Shown here in pieces: positions 19,989-29,160 of a stretch of DNA of 38,139 bases. The translations under genes and the position numbers were made by a program. Numbering within the stretch: position 1 is the stretch's first letter; each line of letters starts with the position of its first letter. This DNA comes from a virus. Where the stretch lies: IMG/VR virus record IMGVR_UViG_3300042555_002161, positions 1 through 38,139 of that record, one strand, 5' to 3'. The notes beneath the pieces were generated by a model. It was not told the origin of the DNA. It saw only the letters and a program-made list of their open reading frames with translations, and made no database searches.

Positions 19989-20488
19989 ACTTGCTCCTCT
20001 ATGAATTGCACCGCACCCCACTGGCGCATTGCCTCTTTCACCACCGCGGTTGGCGTGGCGTCGATGTCGCCAAGCCCATCGTCGTCCAGCTTTAGGGCGC
20101 TAAGGACCAGCTCGGCGCATTGCCAGATGTCGTCGCGCCCTTTTGCGAGCGCACCGATGCCAGCGAGGATGGCTTGCCATTTCGAGTACGGCGCACCGAT
20201 ACGTTCGAACAGAAACTCGATAGCCTCCTGCGTCAATGGGCTGGGCTTGCGCACCCAATAAAACGGGATCTCACGCGATAGCGGAAAAATGCGAACGCCA
20301 GTGCCGACAGCTTCGATGATGAAGACGCGACCGTTCGCAACCCAAGCAAGCCCGACATGCGAGTACTCAGAGCGCGTGAACATCCGAACGAAGTTCACTT
20401 GGATGTCGTGCCAGCTACCCCACCCGCCGTTCGACCACGCGAGCAGATCGCCCGTTTTGATTTGCGGTCGGGCGTCGGCGTATTTCAT
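19985..20488 (-). CDS. permuted papain-like (NlpC/P60-related, YiiX-type) hydrolase
   Basis: 167 residues from ATG 20488. GDLLAWSNGGWGSWHDIQVN, then FTRSEYSHVGLAWV gives the catalytic His, and DDIWQCAELVLSALK the catalytic Cys. His before Cys is the circularly permuted papain-like order (YiiX/LRAT-type NlpC/P60). No signal peptide. It lies between tail/adhesin and lysis genes, so it may be a tail-associated wall enzyme for DNA entry or part of lysis. Confidence 0.7.
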   Translation of the reverse strand: MKYADARPQIKTGDLLAWSNGGWGSWHDIQVNFVRMFTRSEYSHVGLAWVANGRVFIIEAVGTGVRIFPLSREIPFYWVRKPSPLTQEAIEFLFERIGAPYSKWQAILAGIGALAKGRDDIWQCAELVLSALKLDDDGLGDIDATPTAVVKEAMRQWGAVQFIEEQV

Positions 20489-20904
20489 CGCGGCCCGTTC
20501 CACACTTCGTTCGCAGCCGCTGGCACGCTCACCGCTGTCTTGTTGGCCGCGCTGATATAGCCGAGCGACACCAAGCTACTGAGGAAGGTCTGCGTATCAA
20601 CCGAATCTAGTTGCGCGTAGGTCGTGAGGTCGAAATTGCGGAGCATTTTTTTCAATGCAGCGCGGACCGGCGCTGGCTTTGCAAGATCGATCGAGTCCGC
20701 TTCGAGTGTGTCGAATATCTCCGGCACGAGTGCATCGAGACGGTTGTAGAGCGCTCGCTTGGATACCGCGTAGTCGGCTGGTGGCGTGATTGGCGCATCT
20801 GCCACTTCTTCAAACCGCCCCGGATAGTTCACCTGTACAAAAGCAAGGTCGGCAATCACGGTGTTGATGACGTTGCCGTTTTCGTCTTTGATGTTGTATC
20901 GCAT
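20485..20904 (-). CDS. unknown tail-region protein (139 aa)
   Basis: Begins MRYNIKDENGNVINTVIADL, a pattern found in small proteins after tail-fibre genes, then helical (KRALYNRLDALVPEIFDTLE). Start shares bases with the adhesin stop (TAATG). It could be an accessory or chaperone for the adhesin; not recognised. Confidence 0.55.
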   Translation of the reverse strand: MRYNIKDENGNVINTVIADLAFVQVNYPGRFEEVADAPITPPADYAVSKRALYNRLDALVPEIFDTLEADSIDLAKPAPVRAALKKMLRNFDLTTYAQLDSVDTQTFLSSLVSLGYISAANKTAVSVPAAANEVWNGPR

Positions 20905-21965
20905 TATGTGAGCCTCTCAATAATTACTAAGCCGTTGCCACCTCTGCCGGATGTCGCGGCAGCGCTGCCGGAAGTTGCACCACCAGAACCGCCGCCGACC
21001 AATGGTGTGCCGCTTGTGTTTGACGTTGTTCCACCAGAACACCCGCCCGAACCGCCTAAAAACGTCCCGCTAGGGGTCGCAGAACCGCTGCCGCCTTGCT
21101 GTCCACCTGTGCCCGCGCCCGCCCCCGGCGATGTGGTTGAACCCGTAGTGCTGCGTCCATCTGCGCCAGAACCGTTCAGCGCCCTTAATGGATCATTTGC
21201 TATGCCAAAAATTGCGCTTGGGAATATTGCTAGGTTCACAGTGCCGTTGTTGGTTGTTGACCCCAAGCGATTAGCGCCCGCCAATCCATTGCCGATGTTG
21301 GTGCCGACGACACCATTGCCGCCCGCTGCGCCTGTGCCACCGCCGCCGCCAGCAGCATCACCGCCGCCGCTTGCGTTACCGCCCGCGCCACCAATACCGC
21401 CACCGCCGCCCGCGCCACCAGTTGCGCCCGCCGTGCAAGCTGAGTTTCCACCTGCGCCACCAATACCAAAGGGCGAACCAGCACACCCGCCGCCGCCTGC
21501 GTTATTTGCGCCAACGTTGTGCGTAGTATTGCCGCCTGCTCCACCTGCAAAATTCAAAATGTTGCCGCCCGAAGCAGTGCCACCCGCGCCGCCCGTTTGA
21601 CTAACGCCGCCCTGCGTTCCCCCTGCGCCGCCGTTCGCGTTCATTGTGGTTAAGCCGCTGCCAGACACGGTTGTATTGCCGCCCGCGTTGCCGTTTGCCG
21701 TTGTTGCGGGCGCACCACCTGCGCCGATTGTGTTGGTTAAGACTGTGCCCGCAGTTAAAAACACCTCTGTTTCGCAAAAGCCACCACCGCCGCCGCCTGA
21801 AGCGTTAGCGCCCAAGTTTGCCCAAGTAGAACCACCGCTGCCGCCCGCGCCGATTGCTTGAATGCGATAGGTTCCCGTCACGGGCACTGTGAATGTGCCA
21901 GACACGGCGAAGAACATCGCCGAATAACTAATTGATCTGTTTGCAAATTGTGATGCTGTACTCAT
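20904..21965 (-). CDS. glycine-rich adhesin, polyglycine-II type
   Basis: 353 residues. N-terminal beta domain (FAVSGTFTVPVTGTYRIQAI), then long stretches of GGAGG/GNGG-type repeats interrupted by short variable loops (residues about 35-345), ending GRGGNGLVIIERL. This is the signature of glycine-rich phage receptor-binding domains that fold as packed polyglycine-II helices (as in T4-like gp38 adhesins). The variable loops between glycine runs are likely receptor contacts. Good AAGGAG upstream. Repetitive GC-rich DNA gives a false proline-rich frame on the other strand. Confidence 0.75.
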   Translation of the reverse strand: MSTASQFANRSISYSAMFFAVSGTFTVPVTGTYRIQAIGAGGSGGSTWANLGANASGGGGGGFCETEVFLTAGTVLTNTIGAGGAPATTANGNAGGNTTVSGSGLTTMNANGGAGGTQGGVSQTGGAGGTASGGNILNFAGGAGGNTTHNVGANNAGGGGCAGSPFGIGGAGGNSACTAGATGGAGGGGGIGGAGGNASGGGDAAGGGGGTGAAGGNGVVGTNIGNGLAGANRLGSTTNNGTVNLAIFPSAIFGIANDPLRALNGSGADGRSTTGSTTSPGAGAGTGGQQGGSGSATPSGTFLGGSGGCSGGTTSNTSGTPLVGGGSGGATSGSAAATSGRGGNGLVIIERLT

Positions 21966-21975
21966 GTTTTTCTCC

Positions 21976-22719
21976 TTATCTCAATGACCAGCCGAACGTG
22001 GCGTCGATGTATTTCCATTCGCCCGCCAGATAGGGAATGTCGACCGTGTAGTCTTCAGCAAGCCCCATGATGTTTGAACCGTTTCGTGCAAATGAAACGG
22101 CAGTAAGCGTTGCAGGGCCCCGCGCCAGGCGGAATGGCACGACGTCATTGACAGCAGGACTCGCTGGCAGCGTGATGATGGCGTTGGCCGTCACGGCGTA
22201 GTCATTCACATTCGCCACGGCGGTGATGTTTCCGCTGACAATCGAGAGAGCGAAGCCCGCCGATCGCGGGCCGGTGAGCGAGATGGTCCAATCGGTAAAG
22301 GTGCCAGAGCCAAGCGTCTGCGTCACCTGCACCGTCATCGAGCCGGTGCCTGAGTTGTAGGCGGTGATGATGCCGTACATATACGTGGTGGCGGCCGCTG
22401 ATGTTCTGGCAACCACAACCGGCTGACCAACTGCCCACGCTTTGCCGGTCTGCGCGGTGAAGGTTTGCGCGCCCGCGCCTACGGTGAGTGATGTGGTGCT
22501 CGTGCCACTCGTGCCTGGTGCGTTCACAGCAGTGAGTGCGGATGCTGCCGCCTCATTCGCTTTGGTGACTGTGTTTGCTGCGACCGCAACGACCTGTGCA
22601 AGTGCGGGAACAAAGCGCGTGCGATGCCCGCCATTGGCAAGACCTGTTGATGGGTTGGCATCGTCGGTAACGGTGGAACCATCACCGCCTACGCTTGCTG
22701 GAAAATTAACGGACGCCAT
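21976..22719 (-). CDS. tail tip/fibre protein (247 aa)
   Basis: Low-charge, Ala/Thr/Val-rich, beta-type. N-terminal DDANPSTGLANGGHRTRFVP, then a helical linker (VVAVAANTVTKANEAAASAL) and beta-domains (TAYNSGTGSMTVQVTQTLG). GAGGAG precedes ATG 22719. Located between the tip proteins and the adhesin, so a fibre or adhesin-attachment protein. No named family. Confidence 0.6.
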   Translation of the reverse strand: MASVNFPASVGGDGSTVTDDANPSTGLANGGHRTRFVPALAQVVAVAANTVTKANEAAASALTAVNAPGTSGTSTTSLTVGAGAQTFTAQTGKAWAVGQPVVVARTSAAATTYMYGIITAYNSGTGSMTVQVTQTLGSGTFTDWTISLTGPRSAGFALSIVSGNITAVANVNDYAVTANAIITLPASPAVNDVVPFRLARGPATLTAVSFARNGSNIMGLAEDYTVDIPYLAGEWKYIDATFGWSLR

Positions 22720-23594
22720 TAGACTTTCTCCTCAATCTCAAAAGTTGTTTCCCACCAATCATCTGTCGGGATCGCCACCGGGTCGCTATCGGTGATGCGG
22801 CCCAGGAATGACATGCGCTGCAGCTGGCCAGCGTTATCCGGGTCCCATACAAAGAGCAGCTCGGAGGTGTTGCCCGCGATGCGTTTAATGTCGAATGCCT
22901 TTGCCATTGCCTCGGCTTCCGAGAGCGCGGCGATCTTGAATTTCGCTACACGCTTGATCGAGCGACGGCTGGCGTACGTGGTGCCGCCGATCGACTCCTC
23001 TACTTCGCTGCGGTCTTTGGTGCCGAGCGATGCGCCGTATTGCATGTTGTAAGTCGGCTGCCACTGTGCGGCCATGACCAACTTGCCGGCTTCAATGTAA
23101 CCAGCGGTATTCGCGGCATCCTGAATTTCAAAGCGCCAGTGCTGTGCCAGCGTGTTGCTGGCCAGTACAAAGATGAGCGCAGGGTTCAAGCCCGCCAACG
23201 ATTCGGCAGAGGGCTTGCCATCCCAGAATGAATCGTCCTCCCACTCCAAGACCAGGCTGTCGTAGATCGCCGTCCACACGTCCGTCAAGCCGGAATCGTA
23301 AATCGCCCCTGTCAACGCGGTGCGTGAGGCTGCATCCGGGAAAGCGCGCAGCCGATACTGGCCGCTCGTGCTGATGTTGTGTGCGATGAGGCCAAACACC
23401 TTCACGAGCCGCGCTTTGTCGAAGGTGATGTCGAAAAGCGTGTTGGCGATGGTGGCGTTGGTTGAGCGCGCCAAGGTGCCGAGCACTTCATCTTGCAGAT
23501 TCGTGAGCGGCAGTGTGCTGACCCAGCTACCACCGGCGAGTGTGGCTTTGGTGGTGTCGGCAATATTCGGAAACGCGAGGATGCAGTTAGACAT
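22719..23594 (-). CDS. tail tip protein (291 aa)
   Basis: Beta-rich protein with an N-terminal LAFPNIADTTKATLAGGSWV, a discoidin-like jelly-roll feel (LVKVFGLIAHNISTSGQYRL) and a C-terminal barrel (LLFVWDPDNAGQLQRMSFLG). Such proteins occur between the hub and fibre genes in this kind of phage. Exact role unknown. Confidence 0.6.
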   Translation of the reverse strand: MSNCILAFPNIADTTKATLAGGSWVSTLPLTNLQDEVLGTLARSTNATIANTLFDITFDKARLVKVFGLIAHNISTSGQYRLRAFPDAASRTALTGAIYDSGLTDVWTAIYDSLVLEWEDDSFWDGKPSAESLAGLNPALIFVLASNTLAQHWRFEIQDAANTAGYIEAGKLVMAAQWQPTYNMQYGASLGTKDRSEVEESIGGTTYASRRSIKRVAKFKIAALSEAEAMAKAFDIKRIAGNTSELLFVWDPDNAGQLQRMSFLGRITDSDPVAIPTDDWWETTFEIEEKV

Positions 23595-23597
23595 GGT

Positions 23598-25136
23598 TCA
23601 TCCCCAAAGTGTAAGTGTGGCTTTGTTATCTTTGAGCACCACGGTGATACCAAGCACCAAGAAAAGCACCCCGGCGTCGCACCCAAAACGTGGAAACGTG
23701 ACATTGACCACCGCGCCGAGTGTCAGCAGGGCGAGTGTGGCGGGTGGCACGATCACGGTGACTTTCAGCATTTGCCGCTGCGCTTTGTAGAGCGTGAGGC
23801 GGCGATCCGATTCGCTTTGTGCGGCGGCTTCAACATCGAGCAGCGTTTGGAATCGCAGCACCGGTGCGTTGGTGTGTTTGGTTTGGATGCTGGTGTCGGT
23901 GCTGGTGACGCGCCGATAGGCTTGCGCCAGATCCGGCCGCGCCGCTTCGACAGCATTCACGGTTTCGGTGGTGCTTTGTGTGCGCCAGTAGCGTTGATAA
24001 TCCAGCTCCACCCGATAACACGGCACACCAAGGCCATCGTCGCGTGTGGTGATGCGATCAATATCCAAAATCTGCGTTTTGGTGAGCGTGGTGACGGGTG
24101 AGCCAGACGGCGCGGCCAGCCGAAACATGCGCAACGCACCCAAGGCATCCACCCAAAAGATAGCGCCGATGGATGCCGCCACGGCGTTCATACAATCGAG
24201 CGCACTTTCGGTGCCGCTCAGGGCATAACCGACCACGGCGTTGTTGGCGGTATCGAGCGCGGTGACGTCGCTGGCGTTGATGTCACCACTCACAAAGCCT
24301 GCATCGAGCGCGATGGCTTTGAGCACCTGCGCGGTGGTCCAGTTGGTCGCTGTGCCCGCTGCATCCACGTCCGCTGTGATGATGCGTGCAGGGCTAGACC
24401 CCAGCCGCACATAGGCGGGCGCACTGGCAGGCTGCCACACGCGGTAGCTGCCGACCGCCGGTGCGGTGGTCTCCATATCGGCCTGTGAGGCATAGGCCGC
24501 GCCGGCAGTAAGCGCCAAGCCGCCGTCATAACAAGCTGTCACTGCGGCCTGCTGGTCACTCACCAAGTAAATCAGCCGCGACGTATTGATGATTTGCAGC
24601 GGCACCTTTTTGCAGCGGCCATAAATGCGTGGCTTCGGCTTGCCTTTCAGATCCGCCACACCTTCAAGACCATTCGGCAGGCTGTTGTTGCCGGCAAAGA
24701 AATTCGTTTGCAGCGGCTTTTGCAGGCTGGCCTGCCGATCGGAGAAGGTGATATTGAGCCGATTAAAGCTGGCCTCAATACTCGCCTGCACACCTTTGAA
24801 GATGGTCGAGAATCCTGACGGATACGCGGCGGCATCAGATCCGCGCCGGATAGTGACATCACGACCACTCACGCCATCGTTTGCCCAGGCATCGAGCGCG
24901 CCATCGATATTCACCAGCTCAAGCTGACCAAACGCGGCCTCTGATACGCCAAAGGTGGCACCTGAGCGCACGGCATTCACGCTATACACACTCTGCGATG
25001 CTAGGCGCGGCAGGAAGGCGATATTCGCGGGCGTATCGCTAGGCTTGGTGACGAACTTGCTCACGTCGGTCACGTAGCGCGTGTTTTCGCTGGTGCCGTC
25101 GTGGTACTTCATCTCAATGGCCAATACATCAGGCAT
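23598..25136 (-). CDS. tail hub/baseplate-type protein (512 aa)
   Basis: Start ATG 25136, overlapping the tape-measure stop by eight bases. The N-terminal part (MPDVLAIEMKYHDGTSENTR, later GRDVTIRRG and FSDRQASLQKPLQ) and KGKPKPRIYGRCKKVPLQII resemble tail hub proteins that stand just after the tape measure. No classical lambda J-like protein is present, so this is the likely central hub. Mid region has an enzyme-like or adhesin-like insertion (LTAGAAYASQADMETTAPAV). Confidence 0.65.
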   Translation of the reverse strand: MPDVLAIEMKYHDGTSENTRYVTDVSKFVTKPSDTPANIAFLPRLASQSVYSVNAVRSGATFGVSEAAFGQLELVNIDGALDAWANDGVSGRDVTIRRGSDAAAYPSGFSTIFKGVQASIEASFNRLNITFSDRQASLQKPLQTNFFAGNNSLPNGLEGVADLKGKPKPRIYGRCKKVPLQIINTSRLIYLVSDQQAAVTACYDGGLALTAGAAYASQADMETTAPAVGSYRVWQPASAPAYVRLGSSPARIITADVDAAGTATNWTTAQVLKAIALDAGFVSGDINASDVTALDTANNAVVGYALSGTESALDCMNAVAASIGAIFWVDALGALRMFRLAAPSGSPVTTLTKTQILDIDRITTRDDGLGVPCYRVELDYQRYWRTQSTTETVNAVEAARPDLAQAYRRVTSTDTSIQTKHTNAPVLRFQTLLDVEAAAQSESDRRLTLYKAQRQMLKVTVIVPPATLALLTLGAVVNVTFPRFGCDAGVLFLVLGITVVLKDNKATLTLWG

Positions 25137-28100
25137 TGGAGGCCACCACTTTCTGCCGCGCTTGGCCGAGCACAACGGTGTCGCTCATGGCTTCTGCGGC
25201 TTTGGTGAAGCCTCGAATCACACCATTGATAACGATTGGTTCTGGAGTGACCGGCCTTGGTGCGGTAGTGCTGGTGCGCATCACGCCAATCAGCTCGCGC
25301 ACATCCGCACGCAGCCCTGCAGTGTTGGCGGCCACCTGTGTGGAGGAATCGGCGATGCTGCGATAGACCAGCGTGTTGCTTTCCGCGATCGCGCGTTGCT
25401 CATTTGCCCATGCCTCGGCATCCGTATTGAGCAGTTCAAGTTCACGGATGTAACGATCCTGCAAATCGATCATCTCTGGCGTGAGCGCGTTGGTTAGCGT
25501 TGCGAGTGAAGACTCCATTGAATCCGCATAACCATTCAGCGCTTGTGCTAGGGCGAGCTGCTGGTCACCCATGCTTTCAAAGCCGACCAAATCACCCTGC
25601 ACCTGCTGGAAGATCGCCGCGTATGCGCCCGCGCTACCGTAGAAGCCCTGCGCTTGTTGAAGGTAGCTCTGTGATGCACTTTGCAGTCCGCTGGCGGCGT
25701 TACGATCGCCACCACGGGCCCGTGCGAGCAGCGATTGATACTCAGACGCCGAAGCAGCAAGCTGTGCCTCTGGCGAGAGTGGCGAGAAGCTGCCCACCAA
25801 CAACGAGCGGCCGTATTGGCCAAGGCTCTTGAAAGTTTCACCGAGCTGCTGCGCTTGGCTGGCCAGCGTGCGTTGCGCGGCGATCTGCGTGCGCATGCCA
25901 TCGAGCTGTTGCTGTTGGGCTTGCTGAAGGCGATCAAGGTTGTATTGATACTGCGCGCCAAGCGCATCACGCAGGCTACCAGCACCGGCGATACGGTCAG
26001 ACACCGAGCCTGAAAGTGAATTGATGTAACCACTCCGCGCGGTGTTGACGTTGCCCTGTAGGTACGCACCGTAGTTGTACCCGGCGCGGCCCTGCATGAT
26101 GCCCGCGATGGTGGCGTTGTTACTGCCTTGAAACGCGGCGATGTTTTTGAGGTTATCGAGCGCTTCGGCGATTTTTTCAGCAGCAGCCGTCGCCGCATCG
26201 GACAAGCGTTGGGTCGCGCTGATTTCGTCTTCACGCGCATGGATCAGCCTCAAGATGGCGGCGGTGGATTCATCCACCCCGTTCAGCTCGATTGCCCGAC
26301 GCGCTGCAAGTGCACCGGCGGAATTGCCTTCCAACTCCAGCAAGCGGATCTGAAGGTTTGTGTTGGTGGTGGCCAAAGCAGCGGCAGCGGCGTTGGTCGC
26401 GTTTAGATCCTCTTGCGCGTAGATCAACTCCATCAACGGACGCAGCGAGGCATCGAGCGCGGCAAGCTCAATGGCGCGCTGGGCGGCCAGTGCGCCAGTA
26501 GCGTTGCCCTCTAACTCCATCAACCGGATGCCCAGCTCGACAACCTTGTTTTGTTTCTGCACGCCATCAACCAGCGTGTTGTAGTAAGCGTCAGCCACGG
26601 TTGCGCCGTTCAACAACGCCTCCCAAAGCGCCCGCCCGGATGCCGTGGTAAGGTCCTGCGCATCCACCAGCGCGCGGTAGGCTTCGCGGGTGGCTGGCAA
26701 TGAGCCGCCCAGCCCGGCGAGCGTCTCGCGCAGCTTATCTGTTGCCGCCGCTGCCGTCTCGCTGGCCGGCACGAACAGCCGCTCATAGTTCATGTAGGCA
26801 TCACCGACGCGCTTCAACGTACCGATCAGCTCCTCGCCATCTTTTTGAAACGCGCGCAATGCCTCGATGGTGAGATTCTTGATGGTGCCTTCTGACAACA
26901 CGCCAAGCACTGTTGCCATATTGCCGATCTGCTTGATGAGATCCTCCGACTGGCCCGCGAAGCCTGCAACATAGTCTGCAAAGGTAGCGTCGAGGTCTCT
27001 AAAGACGGCCTCGTACTTGATTTGCAGAAACTCTTTCGAGAGTTGCTCGCTGGCGGTGGGGTCGCCCTTCGGGAAGGAAAACTCGCGGCCAGTGACGCCA
27101 TTCAAACGCCCTGCGGCGGCGGCGATCTGCGCGGGCGTCATGAGCCCGCCGATTTGTGTATCCAGCCCCCCCAAGCCGAGCTGAAAGTTGCGGAAGCCTT
27201 GATTGGCGGCGTCGTTGCCTTGGGCATACTGAAAACCCTGCATGCCAAAGATGGAGTCGCTGGCGTATCCCTGCGCGGCTGAGCCGAAGCCGAGGCGGTA
27301 CTTGGGGTTTTCGCCTTTGTCGCGGAACGCGTTGTAAGCCTGATACGCGGCGAGCGCGGCCAGGACGTAGGGACCAGCGGCACCAGCAACGCTACCAGCC
27401 TGAAAACCGAGCGAGCCACCGCCCGCGCCAAGATTGGCGAACGTGCCGCCGAGCCCGACCGAGGATCCGAATGTTGCACCGCTGCCGAAGTTGCCGAGCA
27501 TGCTGCCAAGGCTGCCCAGGCCCAACAGCGACGAGGCCCCTGATGCCGCACCCGCCGCGCCCGTGGCGGCGCTGGCGAGCCCCGACATACCTAGCCCGCC
27601 CGCGACACCGGCGACCAGCTGCAACACGATCGGCTTGGCAAACGCCTGGTAAATGAAATCCGACACGGTGCGCTTGAACATATCGCGCAGCGACGTCGTG
27701 AATTGCTTCCAGCTCGACAGGCTGCGGTCGATCAGCTTGGTCCAGATGTCGCTGAAGCCTGACTCGATGCGGCCAAGATAGCCCTCCCACTCCTTTTGCT
27801 GCGCTTGGAAAAACGAGGGCTGTTTGTCGCCGATGGCTTTGAGGCCCTCTTCGTACTCTTTCTCCATTGCCTCGATGTAGGCAACCCAGCCTTTGATGTC
27901 GGTCTCTTTGGCTTTTTCCTCGCCTTTCCAGTAGGCGTCCGCGACCTCAGCCAGCGATTTGTTGAGTTCGTCGGCCTCGGCAAAAACTTGGTCGGCATAC
28001 GCCACCCAGCCCTTGATGTCGAGCTGCCGCAGGCGCTCGTTGTGCTTGGCATTTTCGTCGGCGGCGGCCTTTTGGTCGGCGAGCAGTTTGGTGATGGCGT

Positions 28101-29160
28101 TGGCCTTGGCTTTGCCTTCGGCATCAGCGGCGGCCTTGGCGTCGGCACCGGCTTGTGCCGGCGGCTTGTTCATATCAGCCAGCAAGCCGCGCATTTTGGC
28201 GAGCTCGGCATTGGCCGCAGCCAGCCGGGCATCGAGCTTGGCATCAGAATTGAACAGCCAATCGAGGATGCCGCCTTCTTCAGCGCGAGCGGCTTTGAGA
28301 AGCTCGATTTTTTCAGACATCTCGCGGATGTCTTTATTGAGTTTCTGCGAAGTCGAGAGCATGTCATCGGTGAACAAAAACGCACCGACGGCACCAAGCC
28401 CAACCCATGCGGCTTTTAGCTTGCCGGATTCGATCAACGCTTCTTTCATGGCGTCGCTGGCTTTGACCAGCCCGGGCGCGAGGTCATTCACCAACGAAAT
28501 GCCGAGATTGCCCGTCGACATTTGAAGCGTTTTTAGATTGTCATTGAATTGCTCAGCAGCCTTGGCGGTCTCGCTGGTCATGGTCAACCCAAGCGCCTGC
28601 GCCTCTGCGCGCAGCTTGGCGATGCCGTCTGCCCCCATGTTCAGGAATGGGATCAGATCCTGACCAGCTTTTTTGAACAGCTCGGTCGAGAGTGCGGCTT
28701 TGGTTGCCCCGTCGGGCAGGATGGCGTATTGCTTGGCGAGCTGCTCGAGGGCAGAGAGAGTGTCGCCCTTGATGTTGACGCCCAGCTCCTTGAATAGCTT
28801 GGCTTGTTTGGAGGTGGGATCGCTGGCGGCGATCATGCTCTCTGAAAGTGCCTTGATGCCTTTGCCGAGCGTTTCATTTGAGACGTCCGCCAGCTTGGCC
28901 GCGTAGGAAAGCTCAGAAAGCTGCTCGACGGCAATGCCGGTCTTCTGGCTCATCTTGTTAAGCGCCTCGCCAGTATCGAGCGCATTTTTGATGATGATGC
29001 CAAACGCACCGATACCTGCACCACCAGCGAGACCGGCAAACATGCCCTGCCAACGTTCGAACTGGCCCATGGTCGTTTGCAGATTCTTCTGCATCGACGC
29101 AAAGGCACCGCCGGTGCGGTCTTCGGCGGTCAGGATGGTTTTGGATTCGCGGATGGCCAT
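25129..29160 (-). CDS. tape measure protein
   Basis: 1343 residues, the longest gene. N-terminal coiled helices (TGGAFASMQKNLQTTMGQFE), a TMP core (GEALNKMSQKTGIAVEQLSE), Ala/Lys-rich coiled coil (residues ~330-450), a small-residue and hydrophobic mid-region (GLGMSGLASAATGAAGAASG) and a helical C-terminus. Internal duplications are visible: DIKGWVAYADQV/DIKGWVAYIEAM, and a roughly 60-residue repeat containing LELEGNxxGALAAxRAIEL. At about 0.15 nm per residue the tail would be near 200 nm. It sets tail length and enters the host with DNA. Confidence 0.95.
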   Translation of the reverse strand: MAIRESKTILTAEDRTGGAFASMQKNLQTTMGQFERWQGMFAGLAGGAGIGAFGIIIKNALDTGEALNKMSQKTGIAVEQLSELSYAAKLADVSNETLGKGIKALSESMIAASDPTSKQAKLFKELGVNIKGDTLSALEQLAKQYAILPDGATKAALSTELFKKAGQDLIPFLNMGADGIAKLRAEAQALGLTMTSETAKAAEQFNDNLKTLQMSTGNLGISLVNDLAPGLVKASDAMKEALIESGKLKAAWVGLGAVGAFLFTDDMLSTSQKLNKDIREMSEKIELLKAARAEEGGILDWLFNSDAKLDARLAAANAELAKMRGLLADMNKPPAQAGADAKAAADAEGKAKANAITKLLADQKAAADENAKHNERLRQLDIKGWVAYADQVFAEADELNKSLAEVADAYWKGEEKAKETDIKGWVAYIEAMEKEYEEGLKAIGDKQPSFFQAQQKEWEGYLGRIESGFSDIWTKLIDRSLSSWKQFTTSLRDMFKRTVSDFIYQAFAKPIVLQLVAGVAGGLGMSGLASAATGAAGAASGASSLLGLGSLGSMLGNFGSGATFGSSVGLGGTFANLGAGGGSLGFQAGSVAGAAGPYVLAALAAYQAYNAFRDKGENPKYRLGFGSAAQGYASDSIFGMQGFQYAQGNDAANQGFRNFQLGLGGLDTQIGGLMTPAQIAAAAGRLNGVTGREFSFPKGDPTASEQLSKEFLQIKYEAVFRDLDATFADYVAGFAGQSEDLIKQIGNMATVLGVLSEGTIKNLTIEALRAFQKDGEELIGTLKRVGDAYMNYERLFVPASETAAAATDKLRETLAGLGGSLPATREAYRALVDAQDLTTASGRALWEALLNGATVADAYYNTLVDGVQKQNKVVELGIRLMELEGNATGALAAQRAIELAALDASLRPLMELIYAQEDLNATNAAAAALATTNTNLQIRLLELEGNSAGALAARRAIELNGVDESTAAILRLIHAREDEISATQRLSDAATAAAEKIAEALDNLKNIAAFQGSNNATIAGIMQGRAGYNYGAYLQGNVNTARSGYINSLSGSVSDRIAGAGSLRDALGAQYQYNLDRLQQAQQQQLDGMRTQIAAQRTLASQAQQLGETFKSLGQYGRSLLVGSFSPLSPEAQLAASASEYQSLLARARGGDRNAASGLQSASQSYLQQAQGFYGSAGAYAAIFQQVQGDLVGFESMGDQQLALAQALNGYADSMESSLATLTNALTPEMIDLQDRYIRELELLNTDAEAWANEQRAIAESNTLVYRSIADSSTQVAANTAGLRADVRELIGVMRTSTTAPRPVTPEPIVINGVIRGFTKAAEAMSDTVVLGQARQKVVASNA

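Noticed and set aside
20611-21600. Proline-rich 329-residue protein on the plus strand
   Set aside because: It is the reverse complement of the GGC/GGT-rich adhesin gene, which has a good ribosome site and fits its operon.
26128-28525. Several plus-strand frames of 100-210 residues inside the tape measure gene
   Set aside because: Shadows of a long GC-rich gene; none has a credible ribosome site or domain.
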